From contig CAYOED010000001.1 in the NCBI GenBank assembly GCA_964402925.1, positions 75,019 to 139,018 of the forward strand: 64,000 nucleotides of DNA. The letters are read 5' to 3'. Numbering within the stretch: the first letter of the stretch is position 1; each line of letters starts with the position of its first letter. This stretch comes from Suilimivivens sp964402925. Its GTDB lineage: Bacteria > Bacillota > Clostridia > Lachnospirales > Lachnospiraceae. A model generated the notes under the pieces. It was not told the DNA's origin. It saw nothing but the letters and a program-made list of their open reading frames with translations, and did no database searches. Position numbers and translations under genes: made by a program. Positions 42,783-52,326 of the stretch are shown here, in pieces.

Positions 42783-44705
42783 ATGAGAAAAGAAAACGCA
42801 GGCTTTCGAACAGCTTTCCTGTCAGAAGAAGGGTCAAAATTATTAAACAGAGATTATTTTGCATATGTGGAACTGGATAACCTGGCCTGTTATGTGGCAG
42901 CAGACAGCCTGGATGACGAGAAAAGCAGAAATAGTGCAGAAATCGTGGTAAAGACTATCTTAAGAGAGTTTACCGAGCATCCATCCATATCTTCTTTTTC
43001 CATAAAAAGAAATCTGAAAAAGGCGCACAGGGAGTTGCTTTCGGATAAAGATGGCATGCGGCTTAGAGCCAGTGTTTCCATGTTTGTCACCGATTATGTT
43101 AAGTTCCGGTATGCCAGTGTAGGAAACAGCAGAGCGCTGCTGATCCGCAATGACCGTATCCTTTATGAGAGTAAGGATCAGTCTCTGACAGAAAATATGG
43201 TTGAAGATGAAGTGCTTCCCAAAGATAAGGCCGCTCTCCATGAAGAAAGGAACAACCTGTATGCTTATCTGGGACAGAGAGACGGGCAGCCCAAAATTCA
43301 GATTTCCCGAAAGAAAAAGCTGACAAATGGAGATATTCTGATTCTGGATACCAGAGGCGTCTGGGAAAATTGTGACAATGCGGAGCTTCTGGATTGTGCA
43401 AAGGAAGTAAGCACACCATTGGAACTGGCTGATAATGTTGAAGAACTCATTTTAGGAAAACTAAAGAGCGAAATTGATAATTATACCATTTCTGTTACTT
43501 TTGTGGACAAGATCTATCTTAATCCCAAAAAGAGGATGAGCCTTAAAAAAATTCTTGCTATAGCAATTCCCATTGCGGTAATCTTGCTGGCGGTTTTGAT
43601 TGGGCTTTTTGTGCGTTACCGCATCCGCGAGGGCAAACGGAAGGATATGGAGCAGTATATAGCAAGTGCAGAGGAATACGTGTCCTATCATAACTTTGAG
43701 AAGGCGAGTGAGGAATATGAGGAGGCACAGTCACTGGCAAAATCCTTAAAGGCGGAAGAAACGCAGGAAGAAATTGAGGCAATGCTTCTCTTTTTGGAGC
43801 AGGTCATCCAGGGGGATGACGCTATGGCGGATGAGGATTATGAAAAAGCGGAGGCATTTTATCAAAAAGCCCGGGAACTCTCAGCAAAAATGGGAGGAAT
43901 GAGCGGAGATTATCTGAAGGAGCAGCAGGAAAAAATAGATGATTATCAGGAATTATTTGAGCTGTTGGAGTCAGGTGAGTTAAAGGAAGACTATGGGGAT
44001 TATGCAGGCGCTATAGAGTTGTACAAGCAGGCAAAATCAATGGCGGGCAGTCTTTATGATAAGGAAATCAGAAATGAGGCTTTGGAAAAACAAAGGTCGG
44101 CAGAGGAGAAGCTTGAAGAGTTAAGACAGGAGGAACTTGCAGCGCTGGAGGAACGTATCCAGAAAGCAATAGAAGAGGAGCAGGTGGCACAGGAACTTGA
44201 GGACCAAAGCCTTATGAATGATAAGAAAAATGCGCTGGAACTTGAAAGCAAAGGCAATGATCTTATGAAAGAAGAAGATTATCTAAGCGCCATTACCTAT
44301 TTTGAAACAGCCATGGGAATGTATGAAGATCTGGAAATGCCAGATAGAGTAAAAACTCTTTCAGCCCAGATAGAGTCCTGTAAAAAATTAAATGAGGAAG
44401 CGAAGAGAAAAGCGGCGGAGGAAGCAGAAAAACAGTCTGAAGAAGAGGCAGCTGCAAACGAAGCCCAAAAGGCGGCGGAGGAAGCAAGGCAGGCTATTTC
44501 AGATTTGAAGGAGGCCCAGACGAATCAGGCGCTGGAAGATGCAAAGAAGGCAGCTGAGGAAGCAAAGCAGGCAGCTGAAGAAGCCAAAAAGGCAGCCGAA
44601 AATAAAGGTGATAAAGAGCAGACGGACGAAAGCAATAAAGGAGAAGGCAGCCCGGATGAAAATAATCCGGACGAAAACAGCCCACAGGAAGGGGATGGCA
44701 GCTAA
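42783..44705 (+). CDS. PP2C-like domain, membrane segment and external TPR/coiled-coil protein
   Basis: 640 residues. Residues 1-245: PP2C-like fold, but the metal motif is altered (VAADSLDDE in place of xADGxG), while DNYTISVTFVDK near the end is kept, so probably a degenerate or pseudo-phosphatase. One membrane segment (about 256-279, ILAIAIPIAVILLAVLIGLF), then an external region of TPR-like helices (KASEEYEEAQSLAKSLKAEE, EKAEAFYQKARELS) and Ala/Glu/Lys coiled-coil repeats (AAEEAKQAAEEAKKAAE), ending in acidic low complexity. The orientation joins an inside sensor to an outside arm. ATG 42783 follows AAGGAGAAGGA. Confidence 0.8.
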   Translation: MRKENAGFRTAFLSEEGSKLLNRDYFAYVELDNLACYVAADSLDDEKSRNSAEIVVKTILREFTEHPSISSFSIKRNLKKAHRELLSDKDGMRLRASVSMFVTDYVKFRYASVGNSRALLIRNDRILYESKDQSLTENMVEDEVLPKDKAALHEERNNLYAYLGQRDGQPKIQISRKKKLTNGDILILDTRGVWENCDNAELLDCAKEVSTPLELADNVEELILGKLKSEIDNYTISVTFVDKIYLNPKKRMSLKKILAIAIPIAVILLAVLIGLFVRYRIREGKRKDMEQYIASAEEYVSYHNFEKASEEYEEAQSLAKSLKAEETQEEIEAMLLFLEQVIQGDDAMADEDYEKAEAFYQKARELSAKMGGMSGDYLKEQQEKIDDYQELFELLESGELKEDYGDYAGAIELYKQAKSMAGSLYDKEIRNEALEKQRSAEEKLEELRQEELAALEERIQKAIEEEQVAQELEDQSLMNDKKNALELESKGNDLMKEEDYLSAITYFETAMGMYEDLEMPDRVKTLSAQIESCKKLNEEAKRKAAEEAEKQSEEEAAANEAQKAAEEARQAISDLKEAQTNQALEDAKKAAEEAKQAAEEAKKAAENKGDKEQTDESNKGEGSPDENNPDENSPQEGDGS

Positions 44706-44708
44706 GCT

Positions 44709-47228
44709 ATGGGGCAGTATACATACAGATTATCCAGAGAACATGAGGAAAAAGCAGAACCCAAAGCCGTATATCGTATAGAAGAGCTGCAGGGAATGAC
44801 CACTTATCAGCTAAAGGAAATCTGTCAGAAGCAGCGGCTGGTGGTGCCCATGGGGACACGGCTTGACAGGGAAGAACTGATTCGTTTTATCATGCGGTAT
44901 CGCGGCATTCGGGAATACAGGCAGATTAAAGAGTTTTCCCAGGGCGGTATGGAAAAGCTTCAGAATTTTATCAATAGGGTAGAACTTAAGGTAGATCATC
45001 AGGCCGAAATTGCATTTCCGGCACATCTTGTTCTGTATGATGGAGAAGCAATTGAACTGACAGATCATTATGAAGTCAGCAGTGATATCCAGCTGTATGA
45101 GGGGAATGTACTGTTGGTAGATGAAGATTTTCAGATATACACCTGCTTTTACATAAAGAGAGTGGAAGAGAAGGGCTTTTTCCTACTGAAGGGGAAAGGT
45201 GTCCCCATTTTGAAAGCAGAGGGACACCGATATTCACTGCTATATTTTAAAAGGGAAGAAGTTTCGGAGATTCTTTATGAAATCTACAATGGGAATGAGG
45301 TCAGTATACCAAGTCAGGCACTCTGCGTCATTACGCCGCTTCTGGCAGTGGACATAAAAGAGCCGGAAGAGACACAGCTGCCGCTGATTATTGATTTTGG
45401 AAGTGCCAACACCACGCTGGGGATTTACTGTGCGGATGGCAGCACAAGAATTGTCAGGACACCTGATGTAAGCGGCGGACATTACAGAGAAAGTGAAATG
45501 ATTCCCAGCATAATCGGAATCAAAGGAATAGAAGATGGAAAGCCTCTTTACTGCTTTGGGCATGAAGCAAAGCAGATGGCGGGTCACTCTTATCAGGACG
45601 AGGATAGTCCTCTGTTTTATGACATCAAGCGTTGGGTCAGTGCACCGGAGCGGATGCAGCAGGTGGTCATCACAGGAGGAATCAAGCTGCAGATTAAGCG
45701 AAAGGAGATGCTGACAGCGTTCATGCAGTATCTGATTGATACTGCACAACAGCAGTTTAAGTGCAGATTTAAGAATATCCAGCTGCTTGCACCTGTCAGA
45801 CAGACGGAACGCTTTGCAGGGATGTTCAAGGAACTTCTGCCGGATAAAAATGTGGAATGCACATTAGATGAAGGAATGGCAGTTCTGTTCCACAGCATCA
45901 ATGAACTGATTGAGTCCGGCAGATATCAGGATGGCGCTTGGTATAAGGCGTTGATTATGGACTGCGGAGGAGGAACAACGGATCTGACTTCGGGAAGATT
46001 CCGTATCCGCAACAACAGGGTATCTTATGAAGTGGATCTGGAGACAGGATACGAAAACGGGAACACGAATTTCGGAGGAAATAATCTGACCTTCCGCATT
46101 CTGCAGCTGGTTAAAATAAGACTTCTTAAAGCAATGGGATATAAGCAGTTTCATTTTGACTTAGAGTCTTTTACAGGAGGCAGAAGCAGAGTCTATGAGA
46201 GCATAGGCAGGCTCTATGAAGAAGCAGAGGAGATACTTCCTACACGTTTTGCAGAGTATGAGCGAAAAAGCAGGGAAGAGTATTTCCGGGTGAAAAATAA
46301 TTACTATTACTTGTTCCGTACCGCAGAAATCATTAAGGAAAGCTTTTTCCAAAGGTCCTTTCAGTATGAACTGCAGATAGGAACAGAAGGAGAAAAAGCA
46401 GGTAAGAAAGCAATCTTACTGGATAAATGGAGGCTGTCCATATTAGAGGAAGACAGAATCATGCCTTTAAGGAAAGAGGTCTCCTTCACGCTCTATCTGT
46501 ATGAGATTGAAAATCTGCTGCGTCCGGATGTGTATGGATTGATGGACCGCTTTTTGGAAAGACCTTTTGCAGAGGGCGAATTGTCTGAGTATGGGATGCT
46601 GAAACTCACCGGACAATCCTGTAAATCCAGTCTGTTTACAGAAGCATTAAAGGAATTTGTGCCCGGAAGGCTGATTAGAAATGAGCGCGGGACAGATAAC
46701 GGAAGCGGACTTAAAATGTGTTGTCTGGAAGGTGCTGTCAGCTATTTCAAGAACTGTAAGTTGGGTTATATGAAAATCAATCAGGGATGCAGGGTAAATG
46801 CACTTCCCTATGAGGTGATGGCATATACGCACGAAAACAAAGAAAAAATCATGATTCACAGTCTGGAGAAAGAGCAGGATATCGGATACATTTCCAGGTT
46901 TAAAATCGGAGAACAGCTGGATTTGTATCTGCATGATGAAAAGGGACGTAAACTGAAGGTTTACCATTTTAAATACAATATGGCGGATTTCAAGCAGGTG
47001 ACCCAGGAAGATATTGATGAAAAATATGCGGATACCGTTATTCAGGAAGAAACCGACACCATTCTGGAAGGCGAGATTAAGTTCTTTGTCTGGCCATCGA
47101 AGGAAAGATGGGGATTTCTGGTGCTTCCGGTGTTGCGTGAAAACGATCTTTTAAGGCAGGGGGAGGAAACGTTCTTTGCTTTTGAAGATGATACATGGGA
47201 AGAAAACTTTTTTGACGGAAGGAAGTAG
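44709..47228 (+). CDS. Actin/Hsp70-fold ATPase (DUF5716-like)
   Basis: 839 residues. N-terminal SAP-like helix pair (LQGMTTYQLKEICQKQRLVVPMGTRLDREELIRFIMRYRG region, residues about 21-60) and a beta domain, then an actin/Hsp70-type ATPase: phosphate-1 IIDFGSANTTLGIY near residue 227, phosphate-2 IMDCGGGTTDL near residue 416, and a connecting region typical of the fold. Long C-terminal part of unknown fold. Resembles proteins I recall as DUF5716. Its job here is unknown; it could be the assembly or remodelling ATPase, and the J-domain protein may be its partner. Shares no ClpV features. Confidence 0.8.
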   Translation: MGQYTYRLSREHEEKAEPKAVYRIEELQGMTTYQLKEICQKQRLVVPMGTRLDREELIRFIMRYRGIREYRQIKEFSQGGMEKLQNFINRVELKVDHQAEIAFPAHLVLYDGEAIELTDHYEVSSDIQLYEGNVLLVDEDFQIYTCFYIKRVEEKGFFLLKGKGVPILKAEGHRYSLLYFKREEVSEILYEIYNGNEVSIPSQALCVITPLLAVDIKEPEETQLPLIIDFGSANTTLGIYCADGSTRIVRTPDVSGGHYRESEMIPSIIGIKGIEDGKPLYCFGHEAKQMAGHSYQDEDSPLFYDIKRWVSAPERMQQVVITGGIKLQIKRKEMLTAFMQYLIDTAQQQFKCRFKNIQLLAPVRQTERFAGMFKELLPDKNVECTLDEGMAVLFHSINELIESGRYQDGAWYKALIMDCGGGTTDLTSGRFRIRNNRVSYEVDLETGYENGNTNFGGNNLTFRILQLVKIRLLKAMGYKQFHFDLESFTGGRSRVYESIGRLYEEAEEILPTRFAEYERKSREEYFRVKNNYYYLFRTAEIIKESFFQRSFQYELQIGTEGEKAGKKAILLDKWRLSILEEDRIMPLRKEVSFTLYLYEIENLLRPDVYGLMDRFLERPFAEGELSEYGMLKLTGQSCKSSLFTEALKEFVPGRLIRNERGTDNGSGLKMCCLEGAVSYFKNCKLGYMKINQGCRVNALPYEVMAYTHENKEKIMIHSLEKEQDIGYISRFKIGEQLDLYLHDEKGRKLKVYHFKYNMADFKQVTQEDIDEKYADTVIQEETDTILEGEIKFFVWPSKERWGFLVLPVLRENDLLRQGEETFFAFEDDTWEENFFDGRK

Positions 47229-47231
47229 CCT

Positions 47232-48515
47232 ATGCCTGATATGGAGGAATTGATCAAAAGAGAAGTAAATCAGATCGGCGATTTGAAGGAACGAGTCATA
47301 TTTAAGGATATTGTGGAACAAATCTTTTTGTCTTTGTATGAAACAAACAAGGAGATGTACAGCGTATTAGAGCATCGTATCATGGATGACCTTGCATTTG
47401 ATATCAATCGTTACCGCATCTGTACGGGAATTGTAGAAAAGGAATATATTGACAGATCCCACCATTTGCTTGTGCCTATGCGTGAGCAGGATCTTGCAGA
47501 AAAGGTTTATGATGTCAGGAGCATGGGAAAAGAGTTTCTGGAAAAGGGCAGCTGCTATGTTAAAACTCTGTTCATGGAGTGTGATTTCATGCAGATTCAG
47601 AGGCTTCTTCAAAAAGAAAAGTTCGGAGGCAGAATCAGAACCAGAGAAGCGGACTATCCGGCGGAATTCGTACTTAAAATCAATGAATCTTATCTTGGGG
47701 AAATTGCCCATTTATATGAAGTGTTCATCAGCAATGGGATTGGATGGCAGACAGTGAATGCACCTTATCTGCATAAATTCGTGGATGTCTATCTTATAAA
47801 CGATGGACTGTTAAAACTTCCGCAGGGAGAGAAGATTGTGGATGTGGAACCGGAACTTGCAGAATTCGGCGAGTGGGCGCATGAAAATTATATTCCTATT
47901 TGGAATATTGAAAAGACAGTCATGGATGGTGTGGGTTTTCCTGTTCCCTGCGAAAATCATAGGAGTTATGAACATACGATTTCTCTCAAAGAGTATGGAG
48001 ATGAGCATGTTTATTTGATTGATGATGTTAAACATGTTATAAGTGTCCGGCGGAGCCCAAACTGCTTGATTGTTATGGGCGACGAACCAGATGCAAGAAG
48101 ATGGCAGGTATACGTAATCCGCAGTGGGGAAAATAGAAAATTTGAGCACTTTACCTATCCGATCATGACAAATCAGCGGAGAGATGAATTTACAGAACGC
48201 TTTTTTAAGCGTCAGGGAAGGAGCGTAAAGACCGCATCAGAGCTTACCAGATTTATCCGCGGATTTGAGCTGGAGGAATATGTTGCATTTGACAGCTATG
48301 AACTTACGGACAGAATAAGTAAGATGCCGGAAACCTATTCCATGAACAGCTTTATCATAGACGAAATCAGAGACAGTGAATATAGAAAATGTCTGCTGCT
48401 GAAATTTAAGGGGAAGGGAAAATACACCTTCCTGCTTAGAGACATTATGAGCTTTCTTGTTTCGGAGGTGCAGTTGCTGTATCCGGAATATTTGTGTGAA
48501 GGAGTGCTTTTGTGA
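47232..48515 (+). CDS. Unknown protein; candidate baseplate component
   Basis: 427 residues, soluble, no signal peptide. Not recognised. N-terminus ELIKREVNQIGDLKERVIFKDIVEQI is helical and charged; the remainder is mixed alpha/beta. Relatives I recall carry the uninformative name normocyte-binding protein, not supported by the sequence. Immediately follows the ATPase gene (3 bases) and overlaps none. Position between ATPase and spike genes suggests a baseplate or wedge part, comparable to TssF/gp6-like proteins in other systems, but that is positional inference. Confidence 0.7.
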   Translation: MPDMEELIKREVNQIGDLKERVIFKDIVEQIFLSLYETNKEMYSVLEHRIMDDLAFDINRYRICTGIVEKEYIDRSHHLLVPMREQDLAEKVYDVRSMGKEFLEKGSCYVKTLFMECDFMQIQRLLQKEKFGGRIRTREADYPAEFVLKINESYLGEIAHLYEVFISNGIGWQTVNAPYLHKFVDVYLINDGLLKLPQGEKIVDVEPELAEFGEWAHENYIPIWNIEKTVMDGVGFPVPCENHRSYEHTISLKEYGDEHVYLIDDVKHVISVRRSPNCLIVMGDEPDARRWQVYVIRSGENRKFEHFTYPIMTNQRRDEFTERFFKRQGRSVKTASELTRFIRGFELEEYVAFDSYELTDRISKMPETYSMNSFIIDEIRDSEYRKCLLLKFKGKGKYTFLLRDIMSFLVSEVQLLYPEYLCEGVLL

Positions 48516-48516
48516 G

Positions 48517-49212
48517 ATGAATTATCTGTGGGAAATCATGCTGGGGGCAAAAGAACAGGGGATAAGTGAAGAGGAGATTCATTTTAAGATTGCCCGGAAA
48601 TATAGTCCTTATATGGAATTGTCTGAGGAATTTTTAAATAGGACGAAGCTGGAGGAACCTTATGTCGTGGAGATCAATCCCTATTACAGGTTCTGGCAGA
48701 TTTTTCACTCTATGTTTCATCCTGACCTGGAGGATTATCCTTCCCTGCGCAACGGTCTTTTTCAGCTGCTGATGCACCAGCTTTCGGAAAATGATCTGAA
48801 AATGGGGATGACCAGGGAGGAATATTATAAAAAAATGCTTGGAGAGGCGATAAGAGGGCACGTTTACGGGAAAGAGGCAGCGGATGCCTTTGCTCTCTTT
48901 GACGGAAAAGAAAGGGAAATCCTTCTGGAGGGCATACTTACGCTGTACCGCGTGGGAGAAAGCCTTACTTTGTTTCGGCATGTAATGTGCGCGCTGATTT
49001 CCAACTGCATCGTGTATAACAGCAATGATGACCCTTGTGAAATCCTTGTGTATATAGGGAAGAAAAAAAGCGAAGATCTTGAGCGAAAGAATGCATTTAT
49101 CATCAATCAGTTTCTAGGGATCAGATACCATGTGGATTTATATTATGAATATCACTTCGGCATTATCGGTATCGAAGAAACTATGGATGTGGGAGAGATT
49201 GCAATCTGTTAG
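48517..49212 (+). CDS. Unknown protein; candidate baseplate component
   Basis: About 231 residues, soluble, mostly helical with aromatic residues (YYRFWQIFHSMFHPDLEDY). Starts MNYLWEIMLGAKEQGISEEEIHF. Not recognised; the related annotation I recall, iron-dependent peroxidase, is not supported by any visible heme or catalytic motif. ATG 48517 is one base after the previous stop. Belongs to the run of small unknown genes before the spikes. Confidence 0.68.
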   Translation: MNYLWEIMLGAKEQGISEEEIHFKIARKYSPYMELSEEFLNRTKLEEPYVVEINPYYRFWQIFHSMFHPDLEDYPSLRNGLFQLLMHQLSENDLKMGMTREEYYKKMLGEAIRGHVYGKEAADAFALFDGKEREILLEGILTLYRVGESLTLFRHVMCALISNCIVYNSNDDPCEILVYIGKKKSEDLERKNAFIINQFLGIRYHVDLYYEYHFGIIGIEETMDVGEIAIC

Positions 49213-49224
49213 GAGGTATGTCAT

Positions 49225-49998
49225 TTGTTTAAATTTGAATCCCCGGTTTTTGTACATAAAAATATCCTGAAAAAAGACATGTTGGATGAACTTAGGGATT
49301 ATCCTTTGCAAATCAGCAGGATGATGCTGGAGGGATGTGGTGACGGGGTCCTTAAGGGAACAGAGATCACGTGGGAAGACAATCTTTTAAAGGTGAGTCC
49401 CGGGCTGATTTGGCATGGAGGGAACATCTACAGAATGGAAGAGACTTGCAGTATAAACTGTCCTCCGGTGGATCAGCTCACTTATATCAAAGTACGTTTT
49501 ATCACAATGGATTATGAAAAAGACCGTATAGGCGGACTAGGGGACGTGTATATGAATGAAATCCCGCCGGAAAACGGGGAAATAGAGCTTGGCAGATTCC
49601 GGCTTCAGGAGGGCGCACGTCTTAGAACAGATTATGAAAACTTTGATGATTATCAGACGGAATTTGATACGGTAAACAGAATCCACATGCCCTTTATCGG
49701 AGCAGGAGGTCCGGGGCTGTGGTCAGAACTTCTTATGGAATATGCCTATGAGTTGTTAAAGACAGGAACGGACAATATTTATGATACTTGCTTTGCCATG
49801 CAGATATTGGGCGCTAAAGGGAAGATTGCCGGAGAACTTACAGCCTGGTATGTGGAGAAAAGCGTGGGGAGGAAAGTCACAGATTTTTCAAACGGATTTT
49901 TTTATGAAAAGCTTCGGGGCATTTTGAGAGAGAGGAAAAACGGAAATAGCGGCTTTGAAAAGAAACAGGGATATACAAGACAAATGCTGCTTTTATAA
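49225..49998 (+). CDS. Unknown protein; candidate baseplate/fibre-type component
   Basis: 257 residues, starting at TTG 49225 with a good AGGAGGTA site 6 bases upstream; an ATG at 49218 is out of frame and stops quickly. Residues about 35-75 (GVLKGTEITWEDNLLKVSPGLIWHGGNIYRM) have the look of phage baseplate or tail-attachment beta modules; weak evidence. Not a helicase by any motif, although relatives I recall are labelled DNA and RNA helicase. Followed by another unknown gene after 27 bases. Confidence 0.65.
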   Translation: MFKFESPVFVHKNILKKDMLDELRDYPLQISRMMLEGCGDGVLKGTEITWEDNLLKVSPGLIWHGGNIYRMEETCSINCPPVDQLTYIKVRFITMDYEKDRIGGLGDVYMNEIPPENGEIELGRFRLQEGARLRTDYENFDDYQTEFDTVNRIHMPFIGAGGPGLWSELLMEYAYELLKTGTDNIYDTCFAMQILGAKGKIAGELTAWYVEKSVGRKVTDFSNGFFYEKLRGILRERKNGNSGFEKKQGYTRQMLLL

Positions 49999-50025
49999 AA
50001 AAATGGCAGTTTTGGAGGGATAGGT

Positions 50026-50673
50026 ATGGAATACATAGATGAACGAATCGCGATGCTTGAGCGGGAAAGCAGAAGGCAAAAACGGGAAGAAGCAGAAAGG
50101 CTTGAAAGGTCGGAAGTAGAAAAGGAAAACGTTACGCCCAAAATGACGCTGGAAGAGATGCTGTATTGTGTGAGGAGCGGAAAGGTGACGTTCCCTGAGG
50201 GAGCAACCCATGATTTGGAGACCAGAGTTTATTTTGAAGACAGGATACCAATGGTCCTGATTAAGGATTTTTATACCGGAGTAGAAGAGGCGCCGGCGGT
50301 GGCTATTTTCGTAAATCATGATCAGAATGCGAGTCAGATTCTGACAGTGGCTGACAAGCCCGTGGAAAAGCAAAGCATCGGAAAATTGAAGAAACAGCTG
50401 GTGGGCGGCATGAAGGCGGTAAACACCTATGCGGAGGTGACGAAAGAAATCGTACTGGAAAATCTGGACTATCTTATATACCGGACGCCAACAGGAAAAG
50501 GCTGGACATATAACATCATCTTCCGCATCCGCTTTGGCAGCAACAGAGTGGTGGGCAATTATAACTGTTTTGAAAGGGATAAGGACACTTACGGACTCCT
50601 TCTGGAAGCGATGGTGTTAAGGCTTAATGAATTATTGTCAATGCCACTTCAGGAAATTTCGGAAGGAGAGTAA
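50026..50673 (+). CDS. Unknown protein with N-terminal coiled coil
   Basis: 215 residues. Begins with a charged coiled coil (DERIAMLERESRRQKREEAERLERSEVE, residues 4-31), followed by an alpha/beta domain (residues 45-215) with ILTVADKPVEKQSIGKLKKQLVGG and RIRFGSNRVVGNYNC. Not recognised. Lies immediately upstream of the first VgrG-like gene, which overlaps nothing but starts 7 bases later, so a spike-specific chaperone is a reasonable but unproven idea. GGAGGGATAGG precedes ATG 50026. Confidence 0.65.
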   Translation: MEYIDERIAMLERESRRQKREEAERLERSEVEKENVTPKMTLEEMLYCVRSGKVTFPEGATHDLETRVYFEDRIPMVLIKDFYTGVEEAPAVAIFVNHDQNASQILTVADKPVEKQSIGKLKKQLVGGMKAVNTYAEVTKEIVLENLDYLIYRTPTGKGWTYNIIFRIRFGSNRVVGNYNCFERDKDTYGLLLEAMVLRLNELLSMPLQEISEGE

Positions 50674-50680
50674 GCACAGG

Positions 50681-52303
50681 ATGAAAAATGCGATTACTTA
50701 TAAAGATTTATACCTGTCTTTGGGAGAAGTGATTTCGATTGATGAGCTGGAAATTCTGCAAAGCCCTAATCATCACGGAGAACTTCACTTGTCGGCAGTG
50801 CTTGATAATGAGCCGGAGGAGATGGCTTTTTACGAGATGCCGGAAACGGTGACAGTCAATTATAGGGAAGACGGGCAGGAGAAGATACTCTTTAAGGGAA
50901 CCATAGCGGACAGCAGCATGAAGCGGGTGGGAAACCACAGAGAAGTGAAGCTTAAAGCGTATGATGCAACATGGATTTTGGACACCAGGCGGAAAACCAG
51001 ATCCTTTCAGAATACTTCCAGGACCACCCATTCTGTCATTGCAGAAATTATGGAAGAATACCCTGGATGTATCTGTATGAAAAATATTCCGGATGAGCCA
51101 ATCGGACAGATCTGGTTCCAGTATGAGGAAACTGACTGGGAATTTTTAGCCCGTTTCGTCAGCGCTTATTCTGATAGGCTATATGCGGATGCTACCTATC
51201 AAAGCGCCCGTTTCCAGGCGGGACTGTCAGCCGCATATATAGATGTGGATTGGGAGAAGAATCCCTACCGCATGGGAAAAGATTTAGAGCGGTACGATTA
51301 TTTATCCCAGAATGGATTCCCGAATCTGCTTCCCCAGCAGTTCGTGGAATATTTCATTGACAGCTATGAACTGTATACCTTGGGCAGCAAGCTTCAATTC
51401 AAAGGAGCGGCATGGTATATCAGCAGCCTGAAAAGGATATTAAAAGATGGATTATTGGTATGTACCTATGAACTGAGACAAAAGGAAGCCATGCTTGCTA
51501 CCCGCAAATACAACAGACGTATTACCGGCATCTCTGTAGATGGAAAGACTTCCCAGGTTAACAGGGATAAGGTGCGTGTGACCATAAATGGAGATATGAC
51601 CCGTGAGCAGGGTACCTACTGGTTTCCATTTTCCACTGTAGCGGCATCTTCCGACGGCAGCGGCTGGTATAGCATGCCGGAAGTGGGGGACAGTATCCGC
51701 GTGTACTTTCCCACGAAGGATGAGAAGGAAGGATACGTTATCACCAAGCACGATAGCCATATGCCTGCTGCCGCAGGCGGCAGTGCATCAGGAAGCAGTT
51801 CCGGTAAAAACAGCGGTTCTTCGGGGGGAGGCAGTTCTTCCGGAGGAGGAGGCAGCTTTAGTGGAGGCGGCAGTTCTTCCGGAGGCGGCGGAGGTTTTGC
51901 AGGCGGCGCTGGTGCCGGAGCAATCGCAGCGGCGGGCGGAGGAACTGGAGCGGCGGCGCTTGCAGCTGCCGCGGAAGGGGCGGCGGAAAAGAAGGAGGAT
52001 CCTATGGACGATCCTTCCAAGAGGAATATTTTTACGAAAGATGGAAATGTGGTGCAGATGGTGCCGGAGGGGGTTTTCTTATCGGCAGGAGAAGCTAAAA
52101 TTCTCATGTATAAAAACGGGAATATCAACTTTGTAGCGCCGGCAGGCATCACAATTAATGCCGGAAGGCAGCTAAGTATCAATGGAAAGAATATTACCCT
52201 TAAGGGGGGAAAAATAGTGGAGTTAAAGGATAATGCGGGTTCAGATGTAAAGATTTCAGAAAAGTCTATCGATTTAAAGGCAAAAGAGATTTATGAGAAT
52301 TAA
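50681..52303 (+). CDS. VgrG-like spike protein 1
   Basis: About 540 residues. N-terminal phage late-control D/gp27-like beta region (YKDLYLSLGEVISIDELEI...), then the gp5-like OB module with YWFPFSTVAASSDGSGWYSMPEVGD near residue 313-336, then a Gly/Ser-rich flexible linker (about 366-437, GGGSSSGGGGS-type) and a repetitive beta stretch (ITINAGRQLSINGKNITLKGGKI...) expected to form the needle. ATG 50681 chosen because the GGAGAG site sits before it and the upstream open frame overlaps another gene. One of three related spikes in the array. Confidence 0.85.
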   Translation: MKNAITYKDLYLSLGEVISIDELEILQSPNHHGELHLSAVLDNEPEEMAFYEMPETVTVNYREDGQEKILFKGTIADSSMKRVGNHREVKLKAYDATWILDTRRKTRSFQNTSRTTHSVIAEIMEEYPGCICMKNIPDEPIGQIWFQYEETDWEFLARFVSAYSDRLYADATYQSARFQAGLSAAYIDVDWEKNPYRMGKDLERYDYLSQNGFPNLLPQQFVEYFIDSYELYTLGSKLQFKGAAWYISSLKRILKDGLLVCTYELRQKEAMLATRKYNRRITGISVDGKTSQVNRDKVRVTINGDMTREQGTYWFPFSTVAASSDGSGWYSMPEVGDSIRVYFPTKDEKEGYVITKHDSHMPAAAGGSASGSSSGKNSGSSGGGSSSGGGGSFSGGGSSSGGGGGFAGGAGAGAIAAAGGGTGAAALAAAAEGAAEKKEDPMDDPSKRNIFTKDGNVVQMVPEGVFLSAGEAKILMYKNGNINFVAPAGITINAGRQLSINGKNITLKGGKIVELKDNAGSDVKISEKSIDLKAKEIYEN

Positions 52304-52326
52304 TAGGCAAAGGAGGAGCAGAAATC

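Noticed and set aside
47232..49998. Peroxidase or helicase functions
   Set aside because: No heme, Walker or helicase motifs visible; labels I recall for relatives are not supported.
51777..51990. Collagen-like or phage fibre gene in the Gly/Ser stretch
   Set aside because: No Gly-X-Y period; it is a flexible linker inside the spike gene.
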